Below, in pieces: positions 43,310 through 57,000 of a DNA stretch of 64,000 nucleotides (positions are counted from its first letter, which is position 1; each line of letters begins with the position of its first letter). Both the position numbers and the translations under genes were made by a program. The DNA is from Zoroaster sp. YZ-2022. Its lineage: Eukaryota > Echinodermata > Asteroidea > Forcipulatida > Zoroasteridae. The stretch is from contig CM055816.1 of NCBI GenBank assembly GCA_029582265.1, forward strand, positions 3,812,698 to 3,876,697. Direction: 5' to 3'. The notes under the pieces were generated by a model. The model worked only from the letters and a program-made list of their open reading frames with translations, had not been told where the DNA came from and did not search any database.

Positions 43310-46300
43310 AAGTAACTCACCAACATTATAACACTAGCTGGTGTGACAAATGCCCAAATGAAACCATCTTCAGCGGCAAAGATACAGTAACTCACCAACA
43401 TTATAACACAAGCCGGTGTGACAAATGCCCAAATGAAACCATCTTCAGTGGGAAAGATAGAGTAACTCACCAACATTATAACACAAGCCGGTGTGACAAA
43501 TGCCCACATGAAACCATCTTCAGTGGGAAAGATAGAGTAACTCACCAACATTATAACACAAGCCGGTGTGACAGATGCCCAAATGAAACCATCTTCAGCG
43601 GGAAAGATTCAGTAACTCACCAACATTATAACACAAGCTGGTGTGACAAATGCCCAAATAAAACCATCTTCAACGGGAAAAATACAGTAACTCACCAACA
43701 TTATAACACAAGCCGGTGTGACAAATGCCCAAATGAAACCATTTTCAGTGGCAAAGATACAGTAACTCACCAACATTATAACACTAGCTGGTGTGACAAA
43801 TGCCCAAATGAAACCATCTTCAGTGGCAAAGATACAGTAACTCACCAACATTATAACACTAGCTGGTGCGACAAATGCCCAAATGAAACCATCTTCAGTG
43901 GGAAAGATACAGTAACTCACCAACATTATAACACTAGCCGGTGTGACAGATGCCCAAATGAAACCATCTTCAGTGGCAAAGATACAGTAACTCACCAACA
44001 TTATAACACTAGCTGGTGCGACAAATGCCCAAATGAAACCATCTTCAGCGGGAAAGATACAGTAACTCACCAACATTATAACACTAGCCGGTGTGACAGA
44101 TGCCCAAATGAAACCATCTTCAGTGGCAAAGATACAGTAACTCACCAACATTATAACACAAGCCGGTGTGACAGATGCCCAAATGAAACCATCTTCAGTG
44201 GCAAAGATAGAGTAACTCAACAACATTATAACACAAGCTGGTGTGACAGATGCCCAAATGAAACCATCTTCAGCGGGAAAGATAGAGTAACTCACCAACA
44301 TTATAACACAAGCCGGTGTGACAAATGCCCAAATGAAACCATCTTCAGTGGCAAAGATACAGTAACTCACCAACATTATAACACAAGCCGGTGTGACAAA
44401 TGCCCAAATGAAACCATCTTCAGCGGGAAAGATACAGTAACTCACCAACATTATAACACAAGCCGGTGTGACAAATGCCCAAATGAAACCATCTTCAGCG
44501 GGAAAGATACTGTAACTCACCAACATTATAACACAAGCCGGTGTGACAAATGCCCAAATGAAACCGTCTTCAGTGACAAAGATACAGTAACTCACCAACA
44601 TTGTAACACAAGCTGGTGTGACAAATGCCCAAATGAAACCATCTTCAGTGACAAAGATACAGTAACTCACCAACATTGTAACACAAGCTGGTGTGACAAA
44701 TGCCCAAATGAAACCATCTTCAGTGGCAAAGATAGAGCAACTCACCAACATTATAATACAAGCCGGTGTGACAAATGCCCAAATGAAACCATCTTCAGTG
44801 GGAAAGATACAGTAACTCACTAACATTATTACACAAGCCGGTGTGACAAATGCCCAAATGAAACCATCTTTAGCGGAAAAGATAGAGTAACTCACCAACA
44901 TTATAACACAAGCCGGTGTGACAAATGCCCAAATGAAACCATCTTCAGTGGGAAAGATACAGTAACTCACCAACATTATAACACAAGCTGGTTTGACAAA
45001 TGCCCAAATGAAACCATCTTCAGCAGGAAAGATAGAGTAACTCACCAACATTATAACACAAGCCGGTGTGACAAATGCCCAAATGAAACCATCTTCAGCG
45101 GGAAAGATACAGTAACTCACCAACATTATAACACTAGCTGGTGTGACAAATGCCCAAATGAAACCATCTTCAGTGGGAAAGATAGAGTAACTCACCAAAA
45201 TTATAACACTAGCTGGTGTGACAAATGCCCAAATGAAACCATCTTCAGTGACAAAGATACAGTAACTCACCAACATTATAACACTAGCCGGTGTGACAAA
45301 TGCCCAAATGAAACCATCTTTAGCGAAAAAGATAGAGTAACTCACCAACATTATAACACAAGCCGGTGTGACAAATGCCCAAATGAAACCATCTTCAGCG
45401 GGAAAGATAGAGTAACTCACCAACATTATAACACAAGCCGGTGTGACAAATGCCCAAATGAAACCATCTTCAGCGGGAAAGATAGAGTAACTCACCAACA
45501 TTATAACACTAGCCGGTGTGACAAATGCCCAAATGAAACCATCTTCAGCGGGAAAGATACAGTAACTCACCAACATTATAACACTAGCTGGTGTGACAAA
45601 TGCCCAAATGAAACCATCTTTAGCGGAAAAGATAGAGTAACTCACCAACATTATAACACAAGCCGGTGTGACAAATGCCCAAATGAAACCATCTTCAGCG
45701 GGAAAGATAGAGTAACTCACCAACATTATAACACAAGCCGGTGTGACAAATGCCCAAATGAAACCATCTTCAGCGGGAAAGATAGAGTAACTCACCAACA
45801 TTATAACACTAGCCGGTGTGACAAATGCCCAAATGAAACCATCTTCAGCGGGAAAGATACAGTAACTCACCAACATTATAACACTAGCTGGTGTGACAAA
45901 TGCCCAAATGAAACCATATTTAGCGGAAAAGATAGAGTAACTCACCAACATTATAACACAAGCCGGTGTGACAAATGCCCAAATGAAACCATCTTCAGCG
46001 GGAAAGATAGAGTAACTCACCAACATTATAACACAAGCCGGTGTGACAAATGCCCAAATGAAACCATCTTCAGCGGGAAAGATACAGTAACTCACCAACA
46101 TTATAACACTAGCTGGTGTGACAAATGCCCAAATGAAACCATCTTCAGTGACAAAGATACAGTAACTCACCAACATTATAACACTAGCTGGTGTGACAAA
46201 TGCCCAAATGAAACCATCTTTAGCGGAAAAGATAGAGTAACTCACCAACATTATAACACAAGCCGGTGTGACAAATGCCCAAATGAAACCATCTTCAGCG

Positions 46301-46826
46301 GAAAAGATAGAGTAACTCACCAACATTATAAGACAAGCCGGTGTGACAAATGCCCAAATGAAACCATCTTCAGTGGCAAAGATACAGTAACTCACCAACA
46401 TTATAACACAAGCCGGTGTGACAAATGCCCAAATGAAACCATCTTCAGCGGGAAAGATACAGTAACTCACCAACATTATAACACTAGCCGGTGTGACAGA
46501 TGCCCAAATGAAACCATCTTCAGTGGGAAAGATAGAGTAACTCACCAACATTATAACACAAGCCGGTGTGACAGATGCCCAAATGAAACCATCTTCAGCG
46601 GGAAAGATAGAGTAACTCACCAACATTATAACACAAGCTGGTGTGACAAATGCCCAAATAAAACCATCTTCAGTGGCAAAGATACAGTAACTCACCAACA
46701 TTATAACACTAGCTGGTGTGACAAATGCCCAAATGAAACCATCTTCAGTGGGAAAGATAGAGTAACTCACCAACATTATAACACAAGCTGGTGTGACAAA
46801 TGCCCAAATGAAACCATCTTCAGCGG
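43310..46826 (-). repeat. 75-bp satellite built from a GPCR TM5 exon plus its splice donor (~47 units)
   Basis: On the minus strand each unit is GATGGTTTCATTTGGGCATT, TGTCACACCAGCCTGTGTTA, TAATGTTG, then GTGAGTTACTGTATCTTT and CCCGCTGAA. The first 47 bases are the 3' part of the exon at 46771-46840; the GTGAGT donor and intron start follow, then return to the exon. 75 is divisible by three and substitutions are few, so the minus strand stays open for over 1,070 codons (FIWAFVTPACVIMLVSY per unit) and the plus strand for about 510. I treat these frames as by-products, though read-through is not excluded. Confidence 0.93.
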
Positions 46827-46840
46827 GATTCAACCAACAT
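46771..46840 (-). CDS. adhesion-GPCR-type exon, ECL2 to TM5
   Basis: The acceptor TTTGTTTTGTTCATAG precedes 46840 and the donor TTG followed by GTGAGT begins at 46770. The 70-nt exon (phase 2 to phase 0) reads CWLNPAEDGFIWAFVTPACV and IML. The Cys-Trp-Leu motif of extracellular loop 2, then an acidic turn, then F-I-W-A-F-x-x-P-A in TM5, is the established signature of adhesion (class B2) GPCRs. It joins in phase to the 20-nt candidate exon at 47617. TM6/TM7 exons are not found downstream, so the gene is partial, broken or misassembled here. Confidence 0.65.
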
Positions 46841-46844
46841 CTAT

Positions 46845-47020
46845 GAACAAAACAAATTATTCATCGCATCAGTTTTGATTAACACAAAGATAAATCACAA
46901 ATATATGCAATCTCAAATACAATGTTAAAGTCACTGTAATTCTCACAGTTTTACATAAAACTTACTTATATATTGTAATGTTGAAGATGGTATCATTTTT
47001 GTCTCAGCTGAAATATATTT
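46845..47020. other. intron between satellites, nothing recognised
   Basis: AT-rich; ends in the pyrimidine tract of the TM5-exon acceptor. Confidence 0.4.
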
Positions 47021-47021
47021 G

Positions 47022-47628
47022 TCTCAAGGGGGCAGCCTTTGGCTATGCTACTTCCCCCCATCAGAGTATTTGCACATACATGTACATGCTCACTTACATG
47101 TAACTCCAGTAAAGAGGGGAAAGCTGTACCTCATGTCAACCCTTTGGCTATGCTACTGCCCCCATCAAAGGTTTTACACATGTACGGTGTATGTGTTTAC
47201 TTACACGTAACTCCAGTGGGGGTTAGCCATGCCCCCTGGCAACCCTTTGGCTATGCTACTGCCCCCATCAAAGGCTTTACACATGTACGGTGTATGTGTT
47301 TACTTACATGTAACTCCAGTGGGGGGTAGCCACGCCCGCTGTCAGCCCTTTGGCTATGCTAGTGCCCCCATCAAAGGCTTTACACATGTACGGTGTACGT
47401 GTTTACTTACATGTAACTCCAGTGGGGGGTAGCCACGCCCCCTGTCAACCCTTTGGCTATGCTAGTGCCCCCATCAAAGGCTTTACACATGTACGGTGTA
47501 CGTGTTTACTTACATGTAACTCCAGTGGGGGGTAGCCACGCCCCCTGTCAACCCTTTGGCTATGCTAGTGCCCCCATCAAAGGCTTTACACATGTACGGT
47601 GTACGTGTTTACTTACATGTAACTCCAG
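47022..47628. repeat. 103-bp minisatellite, about six units
   Basis: The unit contains CAACCCTTTGGCTATGCTAG, TGCCCCCATCAAAGGCTTTA and CATGTACGGTGTACGTGTTT, ending ACTTACATGTAACTCCAG. The distal unit is most diverged. On the minus strand each unit includes CTGGAGTTACAT followed by GTAAGT, the end and donor of the candidate exon at 47617-47636. Confidence 0.93.
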
Positions 47629-47636
47629 AAATTTAT
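47617..47636 (-). CDS. candidate 20-nt microexon, GPCR extracellular loop 2
   Basis: Acceptor GGGTTTGATTTTGTAG, then ATAAATTTCTGGAGTTACAT, then donor GTAAGTAAAC. Phase 0 to phase 2, reading INFWSY plus two bases of an Ile codon. This fits exactly between the TM4 exon (ends phase 0) and the TM5 exon (starts with the third codon base). Length and lack of homology keep confidence modest. Confidence 0.4.
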
Positions 47637-47639
47637 CTA

Positions 47640-48034
47640 CAAAATCAAACCCTTTACACAAAATCCTGGTGACAGGTGCGCTAAGAAATACTAATTATGA
47701 ATCAACATGGGAATGAAAAATATATTTAAAAAGCAATCACTGAAGTGTCAGCTCAAAACACGTTTGATTTAAACATTGCGAAAACATATCCACATATTCA
47801 GATAAAATTCACAATGGATTGTAATTACTTATAAAATGGAAGGATAAATACTGTGTGTACCACCATTTACAGTTGTATATTTGATTTGTATTTCAATTCT
47901 TGACAGAATTAAATGTCACCTTTCCCTTTAAGCTAATACAAACGATTGGTAAATTATCTGTAAATGCATCCATACTTTATAATAATCAAGAGATAATAAT
48001 TAGTATCAAATCTCTCACTTGTGAAAGTTTGATC
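47640..48034. other. intron sequence, nothing recognised
   Basis: AT-rich unique DNA between the 103-bp and 110-bp arrays. Confidence 0.4.
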
Positions 48035-51000
48035 TTATTTCATTGTGTCATTAAGGCCCTAAAATACGTACATGTAACTCCCTTTGTGTCTAATTACAGC
48101 CAAACTTACTGGATTGATTGGAATTCTTATTTCATTGTGTCATTAAGGCCCTAAAATACGTACATGTAACTCCCTTTGTGTCTAATTACAGCCAAACTTA
48201 CTGGATTGATTGGAATTCTTATTTCATTGTGTCATTAAGGCCCTAAAATACTTACATGTAACTCCCTTTGTGTCTAATTACAGCCAAACTTACTGGATTG
48301 ATTGGAATTCTTATTTCATTGTGTCATTAAGGCCCTAAAATACTTACATGTAACTCCCTTTGTGTCTAATTACAGCCAAACTTACTGGATTGATTGGAAT
48401 TCTTATTTCATTGTATCATTAAGGCCCTAAAATACTTACATGTAACTCCCTTTGTGTCTAATTACAGCTGAACTTACTGGATTGATTGGAATTCTTATTT
48501 CATTGTGTCATTAAGGCCCTAAAATAAAGGCTCTGGTTTCTGGTTTTGTACTGCTATGAAACAATGTCTAATTACAGCCAAACTTACTGGATCGATTGGA
48601 ATTCTTATTTCATTGTGTCATTAAGGCCCTAAAATAAAGGCTCTGGTTTCTGGTTTTGTACTGCTATGAAACAATGTCTAATTACAGCCAAACTTACTGG
48701 ATCGATTGGAATTCTTATTTCCTTGTGTCATTAAGGCCCTAAAATAAAGGCTCTGGTTTCTGGTTTTGTACTGCTATGAAACAATGTCTAATTACAGCCA
48801 AACTTACTGGATTGATTGGAATTCTTATTTCATTGTGTCATTAAGGACCTAAAATAAAGGCTCTGGTTTCTGGTTTTGTACTGCTATGAAACTGTCTAAT
48901 TACAGCCAAACTTACTGGATTGATTGGAATTCTTATTTCATTGTGTCATTAAGGCCCTAAAATAAAGGCTCTGGTTTCTGGTTTTGTACTGCTATGAAAC
49001 AATGTCTAATTACAGCCAAACTTACTGGATTGATTGGAATTCTTATTTCATTGTGTCATTATAAAGCCTCAGGTTTGTGGTTTTTTACTGCTATGAAACA
49101 ATGTCTAATTACAGCCAAACTTACTGGATCGATTGGAATTCTTATTTCATTGTGTCATTAAGGCCCTAAAATAAAGGCTCTGGTTTCTGGTTTTTTACTG
49201 CTATGAAACAATGACGGTCTAATTACAGCCAAACTTACTGGATTGATTGGAATTCTTATTTCATTGTGTCATTAAGGCCCTAAAATAAAGCCTCAGGTTT
49301 GTGTTTTTTTACTGCTATGAAACAATGTCTAATTACAGCCAAACTTACTGGATTGATTGGAATTCTTATTTCATTGTGTCATTAAGGCCCTAAAACAAAG
49401 GCTCAGGTTTCTGGTTTTGTACTGCTATGAAACAATGTCTAATTACAGCCAAACTTACTGGATTGATTGGAATTCTTATTTCATTGTATCATTAAGGCCC
49501 TAAAATATAGGCTCTGGTTTCTGGTTTTGTACTGCTATGAAACAATGTCTAATTACAGCCAAACTTACTGGATTGATTGGAATTCTTATTTCATTGTGTC
49601 ATTAAGGCCCTAAAATAAAGGCTCTGGTTTCTGGTTTTGTACTGCTATGAAACAATGTCTAATTACAGCCAAACTTACTGGATTGATTGGAATTCTTATT
49701 TCATTGTATCATTAAGGCCCTAAAATAAAGGCTCAGGTTTCTGGTTTTGTACTGCTATGAAACAATGTCTAATTACAGCCAAACTTACTGGATTGATTGG
49801 AATTCTTATTTCATTGTGTCATTAAGGCCCTAAAATAAAGGCTCTGGTTTCTGGTTTTTTACTGCTATGAAACAATGACGGTCTAATTACAGCCAAACTT
49901 ACTGGATTGATTGGAATTCTTATTTCATTGTGTCATTAAGGCCCTAAAATACTTACATGTAACTCCCTTTGTGTCTAATTACAGCCAAACTTACTGGATT
50001 GATTGGAATTCTTATTTCATTGTATCATTAAGGCCCTAAAATACTTACATGTAACTCCCTTTGTGTCTAATTACAGCTGAACTTACTGGATTGATTGGAA
50101 TTCTTATTTCATTGTGTCATTAAGGCCCTAAAATAAAGGCTCTGGTTTCTGGTTTTGTACTGCTATGAAACAATGTCTAATTACAGCCAAACTTACTGGA
50201 TCGATTGGAATTCTTATTTCATTGTGTCATTAAGGCCCTAAAATAAAGGCTCTGGTTTCTGGTTTTGTACTGCTATGAAACAATGTCTAATTACAGCCAA
50301 ACTTACTGGATCGATTGGAATTCTTATTTCATTGTGTCATTAAGGCCCTAAAATAAAGGCTCTGGTTTCTGGTTTTGTACTGCTATGAAACAATGTCTAA
50401 TTACAGCCAAACTTACTGGATCGATTGGAATTCTTATTTCATTGTGTCATTAAGGCCCTAAAATATAGGCTCTGGTTTCTGGTTTTGTACTGCTATGAAA
50501 CAATGTCTAATTACAGCCAAACTTACTGGATTGATTGGAATTCTTATTTCATTGTGTCATTAAGGCCCTAAAATAAAGGCTCTGGTTTCTGGTTTTGTAC
50601 TGCTATGAAACAATGTCTAATTACAGCCAAACTTACTGGATCGATTGGAATTCTTATTTGATTGTGTCATTAAGGCCCTAAAATAAAGGCTCTGGTTTCT
50701 GGTTTTGTACTGCTATGAAACAATGTCTAATTACAGCCAAACTTACTGGATTGATTGGAATTCTTATTTCATTGTGTCATTAAGGACCTAAAATAAAGGC
50801 TCTGGTTTCTGGTTTTGTACTGCTATGAAACAATGTCTAATTACAGCCAAACTTACTGGATTGATTGGAATTCTTATTTCATTGTGTCATTAAGGCCTCA
50901 AATAAAGGCTCTGGTTTCTGGTTTTGTACTGCTATGAAACTGTCTAATTACAGCCAAACTTACTGGATTGATTGGAATTCTTATTTCATTGTGTCATTAT

Positions 51001-54000
51001 AAAGCCTCAGGTTTGTGGTTTTTTACTGCTATGAAACAATGTCTAATTAAAGCCAAAATTAATGTATAGATTGTAATTATTATTTAATTGTGTCATTAAG
51101 GCCCTAAAATAACTTCCCTCGTTTCTGCTCTTCTTCTGCTATGAAACAATGTCTAATTACAGCCAAACTTACTGGATTGATTGGAATTTTTATTTCATTG
51201 TGTCATTAAGGCCCTAAAATAAAGCCTCAGGTTTGTGTTTTTTTACTGCTATGAAACAATGTCTAATTACAGCCAAACTTACTGGATTGATTGGAATTCT
51301 TATTTCATTGTGTCATTAAAGGCCCTAAAATAAAGGCTCAGGTTTCTGGTTTTGTACTGCTATGAAACAATGTCTAATTACAGCCAAACTTACTGGATTG
51401 ATTGGAATTCTTATTTCATTGTATCATTAAGGCCCTAAAATATAGGCTCTGGTTTCTGGTTTTGTACTGCTATGAAACAATGTCTAATTACAGCCAAACT
51501 TACTGGATTGATTGGAATTCTTATTTCATTGTGTCATTAAGGCCCTAAAATAAAGGCTCTGGTTTCTGGTTTTGTACTGCTATGAAACAATGTCTAATTA
51601 CAGCCAAACTTACTGGATTGATTGGAATTCTTATTTCATTGTATCATTAAGGCCCTAAAATAAAGGCTCAGGTTTCTGGTTTTGTACTGCTATGAAACAA
51701 TGTCTAATTACAGCCAAACTTACTGGATTGATTGGAATTTTATTTCATTGTGTCATTAAGGCCCTAAAATAAAGGCTCTGGTTTCTGGTTTTGTACTGCT
51801 ATGAAACAATGACGGTCTAATTACAGCCAAACTTACTGGATTGATTGGAATTCTTATTTCATTGTGTCATTAAGGCCCTAAAATAAAGCCTCAGGTTTGT
51901 GGTTTTTTACTGCTATGAAACAATGTCTAATTACAGCCAAACTTACTGGATTGATTGGAATTCTTATTTCATTGTGTCATTAAGGCCCTAAAATAAAGGC
52001 TCTGGTTTCTGGTTTTGTACTGCTATGAAACAATGTCTAATTATAGCCAAACTTACTGGATTGATTGGAATTCTTATTTCATTGTGTCATTAAGGCCCTA
52101 AAATAAAGGCTCAGGTTTCTGGTTTTGTACTGCTATGAAACAATGTCTAATTACAGCCAAACTTACTGGATCGATTGGAATTCTTATTTCATTGTGTCAT
52201 TAAGGCCCTAAAATAAAGGCTCTGGTTTCTGGTTTTGTACTGCTATGAAACAATGTCTAATTACAGCCAAACTTACTGGATCGATTGGAATTCTGCCAAG
52301 CTGCATTAAGGCCCTAAAATATAGGCTCTGGTTTCTGGTTTTGTACTGCTATGAAACAATGTCTAATTACAGCCAAACTTACTGGATTGATTGGAATTCT
52401 TATTTCATTGTGTCATTAAGGCCCTAAAATAAAGCCTCAGGTTTCTGGTTTTGTACTGCTATGAAACAATGTCTAATTACAGCCAAACTTACTGGATTGA
52501 TTGGAATTCTTATTTCATTGTGTCATTAAGGCCCTAAAATAAAGGCTCTGGTTTCTGGTTTTGTACTGCTATGAAACAATGTCTAATTACAGCCAAACTT
52601 ACTGGATTGATTGGAATTCTTGTTCATTGTGTCATTAAGGCCCTAAAATAAAGGCTCTGGTTTCTGGTTTTGTACTGCTATGAAACAATGTCTAATTACA
52701 GCTGAACTTATTGGATCGATTGGAATTCTTATTTCATAGTATCATTAAGGCCCTAAAATATAGGCTCTGGTTTCTGGTTTTGTACTGCTATGAAACAATG
52801 TCTAAATACAACCAAACTTACTGGATTGATTGGAATTCTTATTTCATTGTGTCATTAAGGCCCTAAAATAAAGGCTCTGGTTTCTGGTTTTGTACTGCTA
52901 TGAAACAATGTCTAATTACAGCCAAACTTACTGGATTGATTGGAATTCTTATTTGATTGTGTCATTAAGGCCCTAAAATAAAGGCTCTGGTTTCTGGTTT
53001 TGTACTGCTATGAAACAATGTCTAATTACAGCCAAACTTACTGGATTGATTGGAATTCTTATTTCATTGTGTCATTAAGGCCCTAAAATATAGGCTCTGG
53101 TTTCTGGTTTTGTACTGCTATGAAACAATGTCTAATTACAACCAAACTTACTGGATTGATTGGAATTCTTATTTCATTGTGTCATTAAGGCCCTAAAATA
53201 AAGGCTCTGGTTTCTGGTTTTGTACTGCTATGAAACAATGTCTAATTACAGCCAAACTTACTGGATTGATTGGAATTCTTATTTGATTGTGTCATTAAGG
53301 CCCTAAAATAAAGGCTCTGGTTTCTGGTTTTGTACTGCTATGAAACAATGTCTAATTACAGCCAAACTTACTGGATTGATTGGAATTCTTATTTCATTGT
53401 GTCATTAAGGCCCTAAAATAAAGGCTCTGGTTTCTGGTTTTGTACTGCTATGAAACAATGTCTAATTACAGCTGAACTTATTGGATCGATTGGAATTCTT
53501 ATTTCATAGTATCATTAAGGCCCTAAAATATAGGCTCTGGTTTCTGGTTTTGTACTGCTATGAAACAATGTCTAATTACAACCAAACTTACTGGATTGAT
53601 TGGAATTCTTATTTCATTGTGTCATTAAGGCCCTAAAATAAAGGCTCTGGTTTCTGGTTTTGTACTGCTATGAAACAATGTCTAATTACAGCCAAACTTA
53701 CTGGATCGATTGGAATTCTTATTTGATTGTGTCATTAAGGCCCTAAAATAAAGGCTCTGGTTTCTGGTTTTGTACTGCTATGAAACAATGTCTAATTACA
53801 GCCAAACTTACTGGATTGATTGGAATTCTTATTTCATTGTGTCATTAAGGACCTAAAATAAAGGCTCTGGTTTCTGGTTTTGTACTGCTATGAAACTGTC
53901 TAATTACAGCCAAACTTACTGGATTGATTGGAATTCTTATTTCATTGTGTCATTAAGGCCCTCAAATAAAGGCTCTGGTTTCTGGTTTTGTACTGCTATG

Positions 54001-57000
54001 AAACAATGTCTAATTACAGCCAAACTTACTGGATTGATTGGAATTCTTATTTCATTGTGTCATTATAAAGCCTCAGGTTTGTGGTTTTTTACTGCTATGA
54101 AACAATGTCTAATTACAGCCAAACTTACTGGATCGATTGGAATTCTTATTTCATTGTGTCATTAAGGCCCTAAAATAAAGGCTCTGGTTTCTGGTTTTTT
54201 ACTGCTATGAAACAATGACGGTCTAATTACAGCCAAACTTACTGGATTGATTGGAATTCTTATTTCATTGTGTCATTAAGGCCCTAAAATAAAGCCTCAG
54301 GTTTGTGTTTTTTTACTGCTATGAAACAATGTCTAATTACAGCCAAACTTACTGGATTGATTGGAATTCTTATTTCATTGTGTCATTAAGGCCCTAAAAT
54401 AAAGGCTCAGGTTTCTGGTTTTGTACTGCTATGAAACAATGTCTAATTACAGCCAAACTTACTGGATTGATTGGAATTCTTATTTCATTGTATCATTAAG
54501 GCCCTAAAATATAGGCTCTGGTTTCTGGTTTTGTACTGCTATGAAACAATGTCTAATTACAGCCAAACTTACTGGATTGATTGGAATTCTTATTTCATTG
54601 TGTCATTAAGGCCCTAAAATAAAGGCTCTGGTTTCTGGTTTTGTACTGCTATGAAACAATGTCTAATTACAGCCAAACTTACTGGATTGATTGGAATTCT
54701 TATTTCATTGTATCATTAAGGCCCTAAAATAAAGGCTCAGGTTTCTGGTTTTGTACTGCTATGAAACAATGTCTAATTACAGCCAAACTTACTGGATTGA
54801 TTGGAATTCTTATTTCATTGTGTCATTAAGGCCCTAAAATAAAGGCTCTGGTTTCTGGTTTTTTACTGCTATGAAACAATGACGGTCTAATTACAGCCAA
54901 ACTTACTGGATTGATTGGAATTCTTATTTCATTGTGTCATTAAGGCCCTAAAATAAAGCCTCAGGTTTGTGGTTTTTTACTGCTATGAAACCATGTCTAA
55001 TTACAGCCAAACTTACTGGATTGATTGGAATTCTTATTTCATTGTGTCATTAAGGCCCTAAAATAAAGGCTCTGGTTTCTGGTTTTGTACTGCTATGAAA
55101 CAATGTCTAATTATAGCCAAACTTACTGGATTGATTGGAATTCTTATTTCATTGTGTCATTAAGGCCCTAAAATAAAGGCTCAGGTTTCTGGTTTTGTAC
55201 TGCTATGAAACAATGTCTAATTACAGCCAAACTTACTGGATCGATTGGAATTCTTATTTCATTGTGTCATTAAGGCCCTAAAATAAAGGCTCTGGTTTCT
55301 GGTTTTGTACTGCTATGAAACAATGTCTAATTACAGCCAAACTTACTGGATCGATTGGAATTCTGCCAAGCTGCATTAAGGCCCTAAAATATAGGCTCTG
55401 GTTTCTGGTTTTGTACTGCTATGAAACAATGTCTAATTACAGCCAAACTTACTGGATTGATTGGAATTCTTATTTCATTGTGTCATTAAGGCCCTAAAAT
55501 AAAGGCTCTGGTTTCTGGTTTTGTACTGCTATGAAACAATGTCTAATTACAGCCAAACTTACTGGATTGATTGGAATTCTTATTTCATTGTGTCATTAAG
55601 GCCCTAAAATAAAGGCTCTGGTTTCTGGTTTTGTACTGCTATGAAACAATGTCTAATTACAGCTGAACTTACTGGATCGATTGGAATTCTTATTTCATTG
55701 TGTCATTAAGGCCCTAAAATAAAGCCTCAGGTTTCTGGTTTTTTACTGCTATGAAACAATGTCTAATTACAGCCAAACTTACTGGATTGATTGGAATTCT
55801 TCATTGTGTCATTAAGGCCCTAAAATAAAGGCTCTGGTTTCTGGTTTTGTACTGCTATGAAACAATGTCTAATTACAGCCAAACTTACTGGATTGATTGG
55901 AATTCTTATTTCATTGTGTCATTAAGGCCCTAAAATAAAGGCTCTGGTTTCTGGTTTTGTACTGCTATGAAACAATGTCTAATTACAGCTGAACTTATTG
56001 GATCGATTGGAATTCTTATTTCATAGTATCATTAAGGCCCTAAAATATAGGCTCTGGTTTCTGGTTTTGTACTGCTATGAAACAATGTCTAAATACAACC
56101 AAACTTACTGGATTGATTGGAATTCTTATTTCATTGTGTCATTAAGGCCCTAAAATAAAGGCTCTGGTTTCTGGTTTTGTACTGCTATGAAACAATGTCT
56201 AATTACAGCCAAACTTACTGGATTGATTGGAATTCTTATTTGATTGTGTCATTAAGGCCCTAAAATAAAGGCTCTGGTTTCTGGTTTTGTACTGCTATGA
56301 AACAATGTCTAATTACAGCCAAACTTACTGGATTGATTGGAATTCTTATTTCATTGTGTCATTAAGGCCCTAAAATATAGGCTCTGGTTTCTGGTTTTGT
56401 ACTGCTATGAAACAATGTCTAATTACAACCAAACTTACTGGATTGATTGGAATTCTTATTCATTGTGTCATTAAGGCCCTAAAATAAAGGCTCTGGTTTC
56501 TGGTTTTGTACTGCTATGAAACAATGTCTAATTACAGCCAAACTTACTGGATTGATTGGAATTCTTATTTGATTGTGTCATTAAGGCCCTAAAATAAAGG
56601 CTCTGGTTTCTGGTTTTGTACTGCTATGAAACAATGTCTAATTACAGCCAAACTTACTGGATTGATTGGAATTCTTATTTCATTGTGTCATTAAGGCCCT
56701 AAAATAAAGGCTCTGGTTTCTGGTTTTGTACTGCTATGAAACAATGTCTAATTACAGCTGAACTTATTGGATCGATTGGAATTCTTATTTCATAGTATCA
56801 TTAAGGCCCTAAAAATATAGGCTCTGGTTTCTGGTTTTGTACTGCTATGAAACAATGTCTAATTACAACCAAACTTACTGGATTGATTGGAATTCTTATT
56901 TCATTGTGTCATTAAGGCCCTAAATAAAAGGCTCTGGTTTCTGGTTTTGTACTGCTATGAAACAATGTCTAATTACAGCCAAACTTACTGGATCGATTGG

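Noticed and set aside
43282..44823. Plus-strand 513-codon frame with HQHYNTSRCDKCPNETIFSG repeats, resembling a Cys-rich zinc protein
   Set aside because: It is the antisense of the TM5-exon satellite; the minus strand has the exon-like splice signals and a recognisable receptor motif.
40129..46771. Direct splicing of the TM5 exon into the 40129-39936 exon as one gene
   Set aside because: The TM5 exon ends in phase 0 and the next exon needs phase 1; in phase 0 that exon runs into a stop, and its protein text does not resemble TM6.
52245..52427. Small frames MKQCLITAKLTG... repeated at 52.2, 55.3 and 58.6 kb
   Set aside because: Identical because they sit in duplicated satellite blocks; the 110-bp unit is not a multiple of three, so frames break within one or two units.
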